From positions 4,774,001 through 4,838,000 of the forward strand of contig OX352773.1 of assembly GCA_947095535.1 (NCBI GenBank): DNA of 64,000 nt, read 5' to 3'. The translations under genes were made by a program, and so were the position numbers. Within the stretch, counting starts at the first letter, position 1; each line of letters opens with the position of its first letter. The notes beneath the pieces are model-generated. The model searched no databases. It saw nothing but the letters and a program-made list of their open reading frames with translations, and was not told where the DNA came from. Shown in pieces: positions 1-12,541 of the stretch. The DNA comes from Poecilobothrus nobilitatus. Its lineage: Eukaryota; Arthropoda; Insecta; Diptera; Dolichopodidae.

Positions 1-1584
1 GGCCCTAGTTCACAAATAAGTAAATTACTTTTATTTTTATTATTTTTATTAATAATATTTTATATAATAATGGATGTCCAATTATATTTACGTATACAAA
101 ATTATCCAATTGAAAGAAATTATCATAATAGTATAAATGAAAGTGAAAAATTATTATTATTACCATTATCACAATTAACAAAACAACAAGAAGATGGAAT
201 TATTATTGATCATCCCTCTGATTATTATAATAATAATGAAAAATTGGAAAACATAATTAATAGTAAAAGATCATTAAATTCTGGTGATACTAATGATAAT
301 ATTGGAATAAATGATAGTGGTAGTGATGGTGATGGTGTTGGTGGTACAAGGAGTAGTAATACAAAAAATAATATTTTACATCATAACATCAAAACAACAA
401 ATGTTGTTACCAATAATATGAATAAAATAAAAAATAATACTAATAATAATTTATCAATAAATCAAACATTTTTAAATACAACATTTAAATCAAATAAATA
501 TCATAATAAATTTATTTCAACAACACAATCACAACAACAACACCATCATATAAATCAACAATCATTAAATAAATTACAAAGATATGAAAATGTTGTTTGG
601 ATACCATGTAATATAAATCCATTGTGCCATATAACTGTAAAAGCTGTTCTATTAGATCATACTAATCATTATTTATTTGCACCAATGGCAACAATTTTTG
701 ATAATATTATTGGATTTTCAAGAACAAAATTTATTACTGCAAATATGATATCATATTTTCATGTTTTTGTTGCTATATTAGCAGCAAAATTTATTGCATC
801 TGATAATTTAAGTAATAGAAGATTTGGTGTATTATTATTTGAATTTCGTACATTTTTAGATGATTTAGATGGACATGTTGCACGTGTTAAAAAAAATATA
901 CGTGGTGAACGTTCTGAAGTTGGTACAACTGGTTATTATATAGATGGTATATGTGATGGTTTAGGTTGTATTGCATTAATGATTGGTATATATATATATT
1001 TAAAAAATAATCCACCAAGACGTGGTTATACCCAATTACAATCAATATTACCAATAACAGATGATATAAATTTAAATGATAATATTAATTCAAAATTATT
1101 ATCATTATCATTATCATCATCATCGGCATCATCATCATCATTAACATCTACATCATGTGGTGAAACTGGTGTTATATATCGTGTTAAAATAACAACAAGA
1201 AAAATTTTAAAAAAAGTTATTATATTTACTGGACAATTATTATGCAGTTCAATAGCATGGAATCGTTATATAGCCACATATCAAAATATGTTAGAACGTA
1301 ATAATGTTACATTAATAGAATTAAATCGACAAAATATTATTTTTAAATCAAATATATTTTTTATTATTGCATGGTTATGGCGTTTATTTAATGTACATTC
1401 ATTATTACATTGTGTATTATTAAGTATATTTTGTGATAAATTATGGAGTTTTTTAAAAATGATACAATATAGCGGTATATTTATATTATTTATTTCAATT
1501 TGTGCAACTGAAATGCATATCTTAGAAGTTCAAAATTTTATTTTTAATTCATTAGCAATTACTAAAAATAATACATCACTGTGA
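1..1584 (+). CDS. CPES: Ceramide phosphoethanolamine synthase (5' end probably outside window)
   Basis: Transfers phosphoethanolamine from CDP-ethanolamine to ceramide, making the main sphingophospholipid of flies; a Golgi membrane enzyme. Seen: the CDP-alcohol phosphotransferase signature, with residues counted from the Met at 70: D264-D265-L-D267-G-H-V-A-R272, then G288-Y-Y-I-D292-G-I-C-D296, flanked by hydrophobic segments. The stretch from VVWIPCNINPLC to NNPPRRGY matches what I remember of Drosophila CPES. Residues of about 70-165 are a low-complexity Asn/Ser/Gln-rich insert, and a Ser-rich run follows the catalytic region. The frame stays open from base 1, and bases 22-69 encode a Leu/Ile/Phe-rich hydrophobic segment directly before Met70. 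The real start is therefore likely upstream of the window, and Met70 is the fallback. No intron is visible. AATAAA-like signals follow the stop. The family call is secure; the 5' end is not. Confidence 0.9.
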   Translation, partial: GPSSQISKLLLFLLFLLIIFYIIMDVQLYLRIQNYPIERNYHNSINESEKLLLLPLSQLTKQQEDGIIIDHPSDYYNNNEKLENIINSKRSLNSGDTNDNIGINDSGSDGDGVGGTRSSNTKNNILHHNIKTTNVVTNNMNKIKNNTNNNLSINQTFLNTTFKSNKYHNKFISTTQSQQQHHHINQQSLNKLQRYENVVWIPCNINPLCHITVKAVLLDHTNHYLFAPMATIFDNIIGFSRTKFITANMISYFHVFVAILAAKFIASDNLSNRRFGVLLFEFRTFLDDLDGHVARVKKNIRGERSEVGTTGYYIDGICDGLGCIALMIGIYIYLKNNPPRRGYTQLQSILPITDDINLNDNINSKLLSLSLSSSSASSSSLTSTSCGETGVIYRVKITTRKILKKVIIFTGQLLCSSIAWNRYIATYQNMLERNNVTLIELNRQNIIFKSNIFFIIAWLWRLFNVHSLLHCVLLSIFCDKLWSFLKMIQYSGIFILFISICATEMHILEVQNFIFNSLAITKNNTSL

Positions 1585-4500
1585 TTTTTTATGTAACTTT
1601 TAAATAATAAAAAAAATATTAATTAAAAAAAAATAAATAAAATAAAATAATATAAATAATAGGATTAAAGAAATTTTAATTTTTTTTAAATTTAATAAAA
1701 AATTAGATGGGACACAAGTGTTGTAAGTTGTATAACATTAAAATTTCAGAAAAAAGAAAATATATTAATGCTATATTGAATTCTATTGGAAGATATTTTT
1801 GAGTAGAAACTTTGCTTTAAAATTAAATTTAATTTGTTTTTTTTTTATATACTGTTTCGAATATCCATTATTTTTATTTAATAACTAAAAGTTACAAAAA
1901 AAAACACTATGTAAAATGAAAATTTAATTTTAAAATCTTAACTAAAAGATGTAAATCTTTCATTCGAAAGGATTTAAACTACTGTCAGATCATATTCAAA
2001 TAAAATAATACAATTATATAAAATAATTTAATAGTAGGATTAAAACATCTGACTAACAACAAGCAAAGGGTTCATAAAATATATCGACTAATAATTGATA
2101 CTGATTGGTACAAAATACAAAATAAATAAATAAAAATTTACTTTTTATGTTAAATCAGAATTGTGATATCGTTATCAAGAGCACTTTTTAAAGTGTATTG
2201 GCTCAATATTACATGTAATAAATGTAAAATAAAATTTAAGAATATTTTTTAAAAAAGTTGTTGCTTTTCTTTTTTTTTTTCAAAAACAATCTATGTAAAT
2301 TTCACGCCAATGAAATTCAACATAACCTAAAATAAATGTTTGTTATTGAAAATTTGACTTTTTTGAATTAATTTTTTAATTTTAATTTTTAAATATTTTG
2401 TTGAGATAATTATTTTATACCTTTTTTTTTTTTATTTTAATTATATTTAAATTTGTCAATTTATATTTTATTTATAGTGTTTTATATTAAATATATTTAT
2501 ATTGTAACTGTTGTTTTTTTTCTATTTAAAATTGCAATAAGAAATATTTGAAATAAAAGTATCGTTTTCTTGTCTTACTTTGAAAAAAAAAAAAAACTTT
2601 GAAATAATCCCAAGTAGCATTATTTCATCACTTTTATAAATTAAATTTTTTTAGAATAGTTTAATTTTTTCAATTGATTTAACGATGTCAATGTTTACAA
2701 TAATATGAGTAAGTTAAGAAAATGAAGATTTTGTTTTTAAATGTATATCTCCATGTATGTAGAAAATGAGCTAAAAAAAGATAAAAAACTGATTTTAATA
2801 AAAGAAATTATTAATATATATTTTAAAAATCGATTAAGGAAGAATTTGGAAAGATGAAACATTAAAGACGTTACGAAAAAAATTCTTAAAAAAAAGTACC
2901 TACATAATATAATATACCTTAAATATACCTTAATATATATACCTTAAATATACCTTACCTACGAAAATACTTTTATTAAAAGAATTACCAGAAAATAAAA
3001 TAATTTTCCTTCAAATACTCAAAATTGTTTTACAAATTCATATATTTTTATCAAATATTTAACAAGTTTTTTAAATATTTTTAATTAATATTTCGTATAA
3101 AAAAAAATTATACGAAAACGTGATATTATTAAATACAGATAGTACGAACTAAATACAGGTTAAATTAATTTATAATAATTAATAAAATAACAAAAGTAAA
3201 GGAATGTTTAATTAAAAAAAATGTTTACAACTAAATATCAAATCGAGTGTAATGTGTAATTATTTAATAAAATATATATTATATATATTGTTAGTTGTAA
3301 TTATTAATTTAATATTAGGAAGTCATATTCATATATCAATATGTCACTTATCGCCACAATATCTGTCAGAACATTGAAAAAGTTGCGACGTCTATACTGT
3401 TGTCAAAACTACCGAAGTCCTAAACAAATGCTTTTTTTCTTGTTCTAGCAATAGTTTTTTTTTTTTTTTTTTTTTAAATCTTTAAACTTCATATTAAAAT
3501 ATAAAAATGGAAAAATAATCAATTTTTTTTTTTTATAATTATAAATAAATAATATGATGTACAAAATTAATATTTTGCTTCTCATATGACATCTCATTGA
3601 CATCTGTATATAAAAAGGTAATATGTCCTTCTATTGTACTATTCTATTGTACTTCTATTGGCAAATAAATGAAATTATATTTTACTTGATTTAACACGTT
3701 GACTTCTACGCTCATCGGTGAAATAAGAAAAAAACTTGCGTTAAGTCTCATATGATGTATTACCGGTGAACACCACTCAAATGTTACAAAATCCATAGTA
3801 AAAACTAAAAAATATTTTGATAAAAGATTAAAAGAATTATGTTACAATTTTTTTCAGAATCAATGAATCCAAATATGAAATAAAAAAATAAATTTAATAC
3901 TTTAATACTTGAATATTTTAAATACTCATAAAATATACATAAAATAAGATGTATATTTATATAAGTGGTAATATTATTATATGCATAAGTTTTATTATTA
4001 AAAAAATTTATCATAAAAATGATAAAAATTGTATTAAAAACGGAAATAACAAAGCAGTATGTGAAACAAAAATTTTTTAAAGGCACACATTTTTAATAAA
4101 AAGCATTTGGATTTTTTTATGCAAGAGAAAATTATGAAAAATTACGAGATATTTATTACTTTCTTCAATTTCATGAAAATCTTATATTAATTTTGTATAT
4201 AATCCATATTTTGTGAGGACTGTACTTAAATTTTTCAGTTTCAATTAAAAATTTCTGACTTAAGCGTTTAACTTCAATTTCTTCAGTGTTTTCACTAAAG
4301 TGTTTCCGTTTCACATAACATTAAATTTAAATTTCAAATTTCGAATATCGAATAAATTCCAATTTCTGACGTTTAAGATTTTTAAATTAAATTACATATT
4401 CAGCTAAGATACAAATATTTGCAAAAGAGACATTTTCCAACTTTAAGATGTAGCTCCATAATGATTTTCAAAATTTAATATTTTGTAAAGCCACAAAGTA

Positions 4501-5726
4501 CACAAAATATAATAATACTTACAATATTACAACATATCATTAGCTCCGTTCAAACCGTTTTTTTTTTAATTAACTAGAATTACTTTTTAATTTAAAATTT
4601 AATATGCTAAAATGCTTATGTATGTAGCATATATGCATATGTAGTTTTGTTTATAGTGTTAACAAAATTCAAAAATAAATTTAAGTACATAATATTTAAT
4701 TTCAAATTTAAAATAAAAAGTTCCTGATTTCAGCATTAAAACAAAGTCATTTTTAAATTACAAATGGCAAATTAAATTTATAAACTTTTTAATGTATACA
4801 TAACCTATTACTTAAAAAAAATATATATATTTTTTTATTACATAAAGTTGTTTAATTTTAAGATATCACAAGAATTTAAATAAATATTAATAAATAAATT
4901 TGAAAAAAAAAATCTTTATTCAATGAATTTTTTAACCACATGGAGTAGAAATTTTTATAATTTTTCTTTTTGTTTTTGGGTTCTGACTGTTGTAAATTTT
5001 CTTCAACACTTAGGAAGTTTTTTATTTGGGAGTTTAATCGCTATATGTTATAATTATAGTCATAGGTTTGATTTATTTCAAAGTTTTGGTTTTTGTCATT
5101 CTATTTTAAATTTTTTTTCACTTTCAAAATTTACCATTGAGTATTTGAGCCTTGAGTATTTGATGAAATTAATGGAAATGAATAATTTAGATAAATATTA
5201 TGTACAGTATTCAATTTTTAAAAGATTCTTAGCTTTTCAATTTATCACGTGATAGTAACACTTAAAATATACTGCAGATTTGAACATAACTATTTAAAAA
5301 ATATTTAAACTTATCAGAAACTACTTTAACTACTTAAGTTTGTAAGCTTTTTAATAAGCGGGTTCATAAATAAGTATTTACTATATAAGTATATAATATA
5401 TAATATGCATTAGTTTTCAATATTATTATATTCTAATGAGAGTTTTAATGTATATTTAGAGAAAAATACAAGAAGTGTTCATAGTAACATTTAAAGACAG
5501 ACTCTTCGTTGTGATATTAATGAATTGTAGACCCAACAGATTTTAAATTCCTAGCTCCCTTCTGATGCAGAACTATATGTTTTATTGGTTTTTGAAATTT
5601 TATTTTGTGTCAGGTATAAATTTATAAACATTTGTTAACACTTTTAAGATTTCATTTAACATTTGCAATTTTATATCATAATTCTATCAAATTATGAATA
5701 AAATATTCATTTAATTTTTTTTTTAG
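1585..5726. other. Intergenic or intronic A+T-rich DNA
   Basis: Holds poly(A) signals of CPES just after 1600, a short array of TACCTTAAATA-type repeats near 2910-2960, a TTCTATTGTAC repeat near 3630-3655 and the odd open frame at 4923-5252. I searched the plus strand for a helicase exon encoding a GxGKST-type Walker A motif and found none. If the DHX35 5' exons lie left of the window, this stretch is part of a DHX35 intron. Confidence 0.5.
4923..5252 (+). pseudogene. Possible decayed choline transporter-like (SLC44) fragment
   Basis: A 109-codon open frame, Phe-rich and hydrophobic. Residues 27-43 read FLQHLGSFLFGSLIAIC, which resembles the transmembrane signature of choline transporter-like proteins (typically HxGSxAFGxLIxAI in SLC44 proteins, from memory). 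The following residues do not match the Cys-rich continuation expected in that family. The frame also contains a small internal duplication (GAGTATTTGA-type words near 5139-5165). It may be an old decayed copy of one exon, or a chance frame in T-rich DNA, where stops are rare. No flanking splice sites were convincing. Low confidence. Confidence 0.25.
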
Positions 5727-7789
5727 TATTTGTACGAATTTGGATGGCATACAAAAGGTTTAATTGGGGTTACTCAACCTCGAAGAATATCAGCCATAAC
5801 CTTAGCAGATCGAGTGGCTGAAGAAAGAGGTGAAATAATTGGTGAAACAGTTGGAGTTTCTGTACGGTTTTTAGAAAAATCTAATGAAAATACAAAAATC
5901 AAGGTAAATTTATATAATTTACAAAAAAAAAAAACGAAGTTTTTGAGAACACTTCAAAATCTAAATGAATTAATCTACTAATTATCTTAAATGAATCGAT
6001 CAATTTTATATTAAAAGAATCTTAATTATATAATTTTAGTACATGACAGAAGGAATTTTATTGCGTGAAATGTTGGCTGATCCTTTATTAACTGGTTATG
6101 CGATTTTAATGATTGATGAAGCTCATGAACGCAACACATTAACAGATACAACTTTAGGTTTATTGAAAAAAGTTGCAAAAAAACGAGAAAATTTGAAAAT
6201 AATTATATCATCGGCCACTATTGATGCTGAATTTTTTAAGGACTTTTTTGATTTCAAAACAAAAAAATCTCCCAAAGAAACATCTATTATTGTATCAGTT
6301 GAAGGCCGTGTTCATCCTGTTAATATTTATTATAAAAATGAACCAACTCCAGATTATGTTAAAGAAACTGTCGAAACTGTTTTAAAAATACATAAAAAGG
6401 AACCACCTGGTGATGTTTTAGCATTTTTAACTGGTCAAGAAGAAGTTTTACAATGCATAAACTTATTAAAGGCCTATAAAGAAGAAAGTGATTTGGGTAA
6501 TTTACAAATATTACCATTTTATGGTACTTTACCAAATAGTGATCAACTTAAAGTTTTCTGGCAAAGTCCTAAGGATGTAAGAAAAATTGTAATAGCAACA
6601 AATATTGCAGAAACATCAGTAACTATTCCAGGAATAGTGTATGGTAATTACATTAAAATATATTATAGTCAGTTTAAAAATTAATTTTGTGAATTTTATT
6701 AATAGTAATAGATTGCGGATTTGTTAAATTAAAATGGTATAATGCTGAAAGTAAAACGGATAGTTTGGTTATAGTTCCTGTTAGTAAAGCTGCAGCAGAA
6801 CAAAGAGCTGGGCGAGCTGGACGTGTACGACGTGGAAAAGTATATCGTCTTTATACTGAGGAAGGTTTCAGTAGTTTACCTGATCAAACCCCACCTGAAA
6901 TGAGACGTACTGATTTATGTTCCACTGTACTTTTTTTAAAAGCATTGGGTATTGATAATATATTGAGATTTAATTTTCCATCACCTCCTCCAGCTAAAAA
7001 TCTTTTAGCTGCTTTGGAAACATTATATGCTTTAGGTATTTAATTGTCTTTTTTTTTACATTAATAATTCATTAAAAATTATTTTATTTTAAAGGAACGT
7101 TAGATGAAAATGGTAATTTAACGAAACCAATTGGATATTTATTAGCTGAAATGCCTTTTAGTCCAATGATGGGTAAAATGCTTTACATAGCTGGTCAAAT
7201 GGGTTGTTCAGAAGAAATTTTAACGATTATTGCAATGCTTCAAGTGAAATCAGTTTTTTCAACACCTGTATCAGGTCAAGCACAAATAAAGGGTCGTGTT
7301 CAAAAACGCAACTTTGAAGTTTCTGAAGGTGATCTTATTACATCACTAAATGTATTTACGGCATTTGTAGAACAAGGTCGTACAAAAGAATTTTGTGGAC
7401 AATATTATTTGATCTACAGAAATTTAAAGAGAGCTTATGAATTACGTAATCAATTATTGAATTTAATTCAAAAGAAATTAGGAATACCAATGTTTTCCTG
7501 TAATGGCAATGTTGAAACAATCTGCCGTTGTATAACAGCTGGATTTTTCCCAAATGCAGCATACTTACATCATTCTGGTGTTTATAAAACAATAAGAGGA
7601 GATGTTGAAATTGCTTTACATCCTTTATCAACATTATATACTTTAGAACAACCACAATTTATAATATTTTGTGAATTAATGCAAACTACAAAATTATTTA
7701 TAAAAGATTTGACAGTTGTTAAAGAGGAATGGTTAACAGAATTAGCACCCCATTATTATCATAAAGATACTGTCAGGAATATTTTTTAA
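5727..7789 (+). CDS. DHX35: DEAH-box RNA helicase, DHX35-like (N-terminal exon missing)
   Basis: ATP-dependent RNA helicase of the spliceosome-associated DHX35 type. Four exons fit GT-AG rules and phases: 5727-5903, 6040-6643, 6706-7035, 7095-7789, giving 601 residues and a stop. Visible motifs in order: Ia (TQPRR), II (DEAH), III (SAT), IV region (FLTGQEE), V ([10 protein letters not shown]), VI (QRAGRAGR), then the helicase-associated and OB-fold-like C-terminal regions ending in VRNIF. The first exon begins after a good acceptor (T-run then AG at 5725-5726) and resumes at the point where family members read IPQ|YL. About 100 N-terminal residues are missing, including the Walker A motif GETGxGKST. 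No such exon is seen between 1585 and 5726. Either the 5' exons lie upstream of base 1, which would nest CPES in a DHX35 intron, or the copy is truncated. All four exons are clean, which argues against decay. Confidence 0.9.
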
Positions 7790-9195
7790 AAAATAAATAA
7801 TTTTCTTTTATGTAATGAAAACTAATAAATAAAGATAATTAAATTTTTTATTCAAAAACTAATATAAACTTTTTTATTCAAACACCTGTCACAATCAATT
7901 TTCAATTCATAATAAATACGTATTCATTCACCATACGTGTGCAATTGTATACAAAATCTGATAATAAGAATTGAGTTGTAGACAGGCTTTCATAACACTT
8001 AATTAATCTTATTATTTAAAAAATTGCAAAATCTGTAACAAGGAATTGAAAAAAAAAATAAAAATTGAATTGTTTTATAATAAAATAAAATTACAGTTTA
8101 TTTAAATTTAAATTAACAATTATATTTTTCACTTTGCGTTACCGTTAAAATAAAGTTTTCGTAATTCTAAAGATTACTTTTCAACAATTTCATACAGTTT
8201 GAAATGCACTGGTTTTAATTTGACAACAATTCGAAATTAAATGTCAAAAATTAAAATGCATATGATTTGTTTTTCTGATAGTTGTTTTCATTTTTTTAGG
8301 ATTTTCCTGGATAAAAAAGTAAACGTGAGTAAACGTGTAAGATAAAATGAATTTTATCATAAGCACAAAAATTTAAATGTAATCAAAATACAATTATTTC
8401 AATATTAAATTTACCAAAAAGAAAAACAATAATATGAATATTTCAAAATTCAAAATCTAAAAGAACTGTTAATAATTGCCAAATTTTATTTCCTTTTTAT
8501 TTCTATTTTGTCGGGGTAAGTAAAAATTTTAGTTATTGTTTTTTTTTTTTTTTACTTTTGTGTATATCAAAGGGTTTGGTCCATTATTGAGAGAGTCTAA
8601 AGTAAATAAATTTTAAATTTCAATGCAAAATGATATAACCAGGTATAATTATAATGTTTTAATGCAATGAATTTTTCAAAGATACAATAAAAATACCTAG
8701 ATATTGCCGAATTGCGGATATTTTTTTGTGGAGACTAACATTGAAGTAAACAGCTATTGATTTTTTAACAAAAAGAATTTAATTTAAAATTTACAATCAA
8801 AGATTGAAAACAGTATTTTTATAATAAAATTAAAATAAATTGTGATATTCAATTAATCCTACCTGGACGGTGGTTCATTTTTCATTTGTAATTTAACTCT
8901 AAAATTCAATTACCATTATAAAATATTTGACGTAAGCATAAAAAAATGTTATCGCATTTATTTTTAATTTACATATATTCATGATTAAGCGATATAATTT
9001 AACTTAGATAACCAATAATCATCTCGCCCCTTTTTCATACATAAATATGTTATTTAATCAGATAACTCTGAATTATATGAAGTTTAAATAAATATTTAAA
9101 ATGAAAAATAAATTTACATTTCAATTAAATTAAATATTTTCTTATTTACAGTTAAATAAACATAGATAAAAATTTTAAGACTTAAAACATACAAT
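7790..9195 (+). other. DHX35 3' UTR and METTL9 upstream region with likely 5' UTR intron
   Basis: AATAAA signals directly follow the DHX35 stop (about 7791-7835). Upstream of METTL9 there is a strong donor (GGG|GTAAGT at 8516) and a strong acceptor (TTATTTACAG ending 9151). The inferred METTL9 5' UTR intron is about 8516-9151, leaving 44 nt of leader before the ATG. No other gene is seen. Confidence 0.45.
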
Positions 9196-10329
9196 ATGGC
9201 ATTATATAGACCTCGTGGAACATTTGCTAGAGCAATTTTTGAAAAAGTTCACAATGACCAATATTTAGATGATTATGATACTAGATTGGTATGTTAATAT
9301 GTGTTTTGCATAATATCAGAACACAGTTCATATATTTTTTACTGTTTTAATATTTTTTTTTGCAGTGGTATAGGCTGTCAAATCAATTACCAGAACTGTA
9401 TCAAAAAAAATTTATTCCTTTTGAACGACCAGATGATATAACAGTTGGTTGGTTGGAAAAAGCAAAAATATTATCTGCTAATATTTGGCTTCAAATATGG
9501 CATACTGTAGCTAGACTATTTCTTGGATTTTTTATGACACAAACTGATATAAATGGTTTCTTAAAGCGTGGTTCCATGTTTATATTATCAGAAGAACAAT
9601 TTTCAAGATTATTAATTCATGGTGGTTTTAATCCTAATAATTTTAAGGATTATCAAAATGTAATTATATATTAATTTGTGTATCATTTGTTTTTAATCAA
9701 TTATTGTTTTTTTGTTTATTAAAGATTGATTTATTAGATATTGGTGCTGGAGATGGAGAAATAACTATTCGATTAGAAAATTCTATTTCAAATATGAGTA
9801 GTGATAAACCATTTAAATTAAGAGTATATGCAACAGAAACAAGTTGGACAATGAGAAATCGTTTAACTGAAAGAAAATTTACTGTTATTGAGCAGATCAA
9901 AGACGTAATAAATGTGCCATTAATATCATGTTTAAATGTTCTGGATCGATGTATAGATCCATATCAATTATTACAAGATATGTATGATGTGCTTGCACCA
10001 GATGGTAGAGTTTTAATTGCATTAGTACTTCCTTATCAACATTATTGTGAATTCAGTAATTTATTAAATTTTAAGCTTTTAAAATATATTCTAAAGTTGT
10101 TGGTTTTTCAGATACTTCCCATATGCCATTACGCCCATTATTACCACATTGGCCAGAAAAAGCAAGAAAATTTTCATTTGAAGCTGAAGCTGCAATATTT
10201 TTTGAGACATTAGAAAATTTTGGTTTTAAAGTTGAATCATGGACAAAAGCACCATATTTATGTGAAGGAGATCTAAGACAATCATTTTATTGGCTAGTTG
10301 ATCTAGTCGTTGTATTATCAAAAAAATAA
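9196..10329 (+). CDS. METTL9: Protein histidine N-methyltransferase, METTL9/DREV family
   Basis: METTL9 enzymes use S-adenosylmethionine to make 1-methylhistidine in HxH motifs of target proteins. Four exons: 9196-9288, 9366-9659, 9725-10055, 10112-10329, with consistent phases, giving 311 residues. Visible: family start of the conserved region WYRLSNQLPE, FLKRGSMFILSEEQF, SAM-binding motif I DIGAGDGE (about residues 134-141), ISCLNVLDRC, PDGRVLIALVLPY, and the C-terminal APYLCEGD block. These match human METTL9 block by block as I remember it. The start ATG follows a short AT-rich leader and opens with MALYRPRG. I see no clear signal peptide, which some family members have. The gene is transcribed toward Reg-2-like, the two 3' ends being 0.8 kb apart. 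Confidence 0.93.
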
Positions 10330-11141
10330 TAAGTTAATTATTTCCTTAATAATTTTTAATAGTAATTTAATTTTAATTTATAATTGTTTATATATTTATA
10401 ATATAGGTATAATATCATTAAAAGTAATGAAAATATTTAAAATAAGTTCTAAATTTTTAATATAATTAAGAATTAGGTACATAAAAATAATATTTTGGCT
10501 AAATTTTTTTATATGAATGATGGAAAATTTTATTTTCGTCATTTGTCATAAAAATTGTGATTTTTGTATTTTAATTTAAAATTTAAACAAAAATGTTGAT
10601 TTATAAAAAATTAGTTTTATTGTTTTTCTATATTTTATATTAAATATTTTTATATAATTTTTTTTTAATTCTATTTTTAATGTATATTTTAAATTTTTAA
10701 TACGTATTTGTAAAATGTAAATACAGGATTATTATTACTGATACATATTTAAAAATTTCATTCGGAAAAATATATTTGAAAATTTATTTAAATACTATGC
10801 ATTAACTCGCATTTTGTGCTGTCAAAATAAGTAAAATTAAAATGGAATAAAATAAAATATCAAAGAATATGTGAATGTGAATTAATTTTTTTTAAATTTT
10901 TAGTATAAAAATGAAATAAAAACTAACTTAAAAAAATTTCACATTAATTGTATTAATTATTCTTAAAACATTAATTTTGGTTTGCTTATTTTTATTATGG
11001 GCCTATGGGTAAAATGAAACAGAACATTTTCTTTTATCCATAATTTCTTTTTATTTCCTGATAAATTATTAAAAATAAAATTTTATATTATTAAACTTAA
11101 CAAAAATACATAAATTCATTAAAAAGATTTTTTTTTTTAAA
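10330..11141. other. Convergent intergenic spacer
   Basis: Between the 3' ends of METTL9 (+) and the Reg-2-like gene (-). Contains many AATAAA-like hexamers on both strands. No coding frame or RNA gene is recognised. Confidence 0.6.
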
Positions 11142-12541
11142 TTACCATAATATATCACGATTTTCAAGATTTTGTATTAAACTTTTTAAATTGTCGTGCA
11201 CATGACTTTCATTTTTTAATCTAGGATTATTTTTCACATTAATATCTTTTGATATTAAAAGGCAAGACCATCCAGATTCATGTGCTCCAATATAATCATC
11301 TTCAAATGTATTACCAATATGTAAAGCAGTTTCATTATTTCTACATTTTTGGCATAATTTTAATGCTTGATTAAAAATGTTTTTATGGGGTTTCATATAA
11401 CCGCATTCATATGATGTTAAAATAAAATCAAATTTCGGTAAATTCATTTGTTCAATAACCTGACGTAAACTTGGATCAAAATTCGATATAATACCAATCG
11501 TTTTATCAGATCTTTTAATTTTATCAACAATTTCATCAGCTCCATTGATTTTTTCCCAACATTCTGGTGTACGATATTGATGTATTAATTTTTTTGCTAT
11601 TTTTTCTATCATAACAGGTGGAATTTTATTAGGATGATTTGTTGCTGCATCAAATATATTGCAAACTAATTCAAACCACCATTTTTTATATTCTATACTA
11701 TGTTCACTTCCAAAATTTGGATATTTCTTTGCCATTTTTTTAAATTCATTTTTAAAACTTATATTTAATTGGTTTTGATCAATATGAGAATAGCCAAATT
11801 GTGAGGCTGTTTTTGCTGAAAATATTTAAAAAACAAAAAAATTGGTAATATTTTTTTTAATTTAAAATTTTATTGCCTGCCTAGTTACTTTTTTTTTTTA
11901 GATTCAATATACATATTAGTAGGTAAGATCTATCACCTATGTATGTGATTGTGATTTATTTGTCTGCTTTAGTTATTTTCACAAATCACAATATCAAGAA
12001 GAGTTCAAGGTCATTTTGTTTACTAATCAATAGTACATCTCAAGAACTTTTAAGCAATAAAAAGTAAATAATAACAGAAATTTCTGTTATCAAACATTAA
12101 CCTTTTCTTTCATATTCTTTCTCTTGTACCGCATACTCATTCTTATACAAACTGACAAAAATAAATTTGAATACATAATTAAATATTGTGTATTATTATT
12201 TCTACTTAAAAAATAATAAAATTTATTGAATTAACATGTATACGTATGTATCAAGAGCAACGACTTCTTTCAATTCCAAAAATAAAATTTATTTTGCAAA
12301 AAAAAAAAAAAAGAAAAATGATTTTTCTTACGTAATTAATTTATTAAAATATTACATTTTTATTATTCTTAAGTAGAACATAAATAAAATATATTTATCC
12401 CACTAATTTTATTTTTTTTAATAGATAATCTATATTCTTACCATATTGTACAGCAGGTGGTAAAGAAAATTTTAATAATGTATCGGTAACATCAAAAGTA
12501 ACTAATTGAAATCTTTTCAAATTTTCAACTAATTTACTCAT
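11142..12541 (-). CDS. Reg-2: HAD-superfamily hydrolase, Reg-2/HDHD3-like
   Basis: Member of the haloacid dehalogenase-like family related to Drosophila rhythmically expressed gene 2 and vertebrate HDHD3; substrate unknown. Two exons: 12442-12541 and 11142-11815, joined phase 1, giving 257 residues. The intron is 626 bp (11816-12441) with GTAAGA donor and TTTTCAG acceptor. Seen: motif I FDVTDTLL (D17 as predicted nucleophile), motif II IISNFDP, motif III Lys in GYMKPHKNIF, motif IV HIGNTFEDD. The second Asp of the usual DxDxT motif is Thr19 here; the Drosophila protein also has DVT at this place, as I remember it. The cap region contains YPNFGSEHS and WWFELVCNIF, matching Reg-2. Family call is firm; enzymatic activity is not shown by sequence. 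Confidence 0.92.

Noticed and set aside
3805..4086. 93-codon Phe/Ile/Asn-rich frame on the minus strand
   Set aside because: Composition follows the local AT bias; no motifs, splice sites or conservation evidence.
5904..5981. Continuation of the helicase frame past 5903
   Set aside because: This is intron read-through; the GTAAAT donor at 5904 and the next exon at 6040 keep the conserved sequence in phase.
7356..7655. 99-codon open frame on the minus strand inside DHX35
   Set aside because: Antisense shadow of a conserved helicase exon; no family resemblance.
12003..12016. TCAAGGTCA nuclear-receptor half-site (also at 63880)
   Set aside because: A 9-bp word is expected by chance at this length; no promoter context ties it to a gene.
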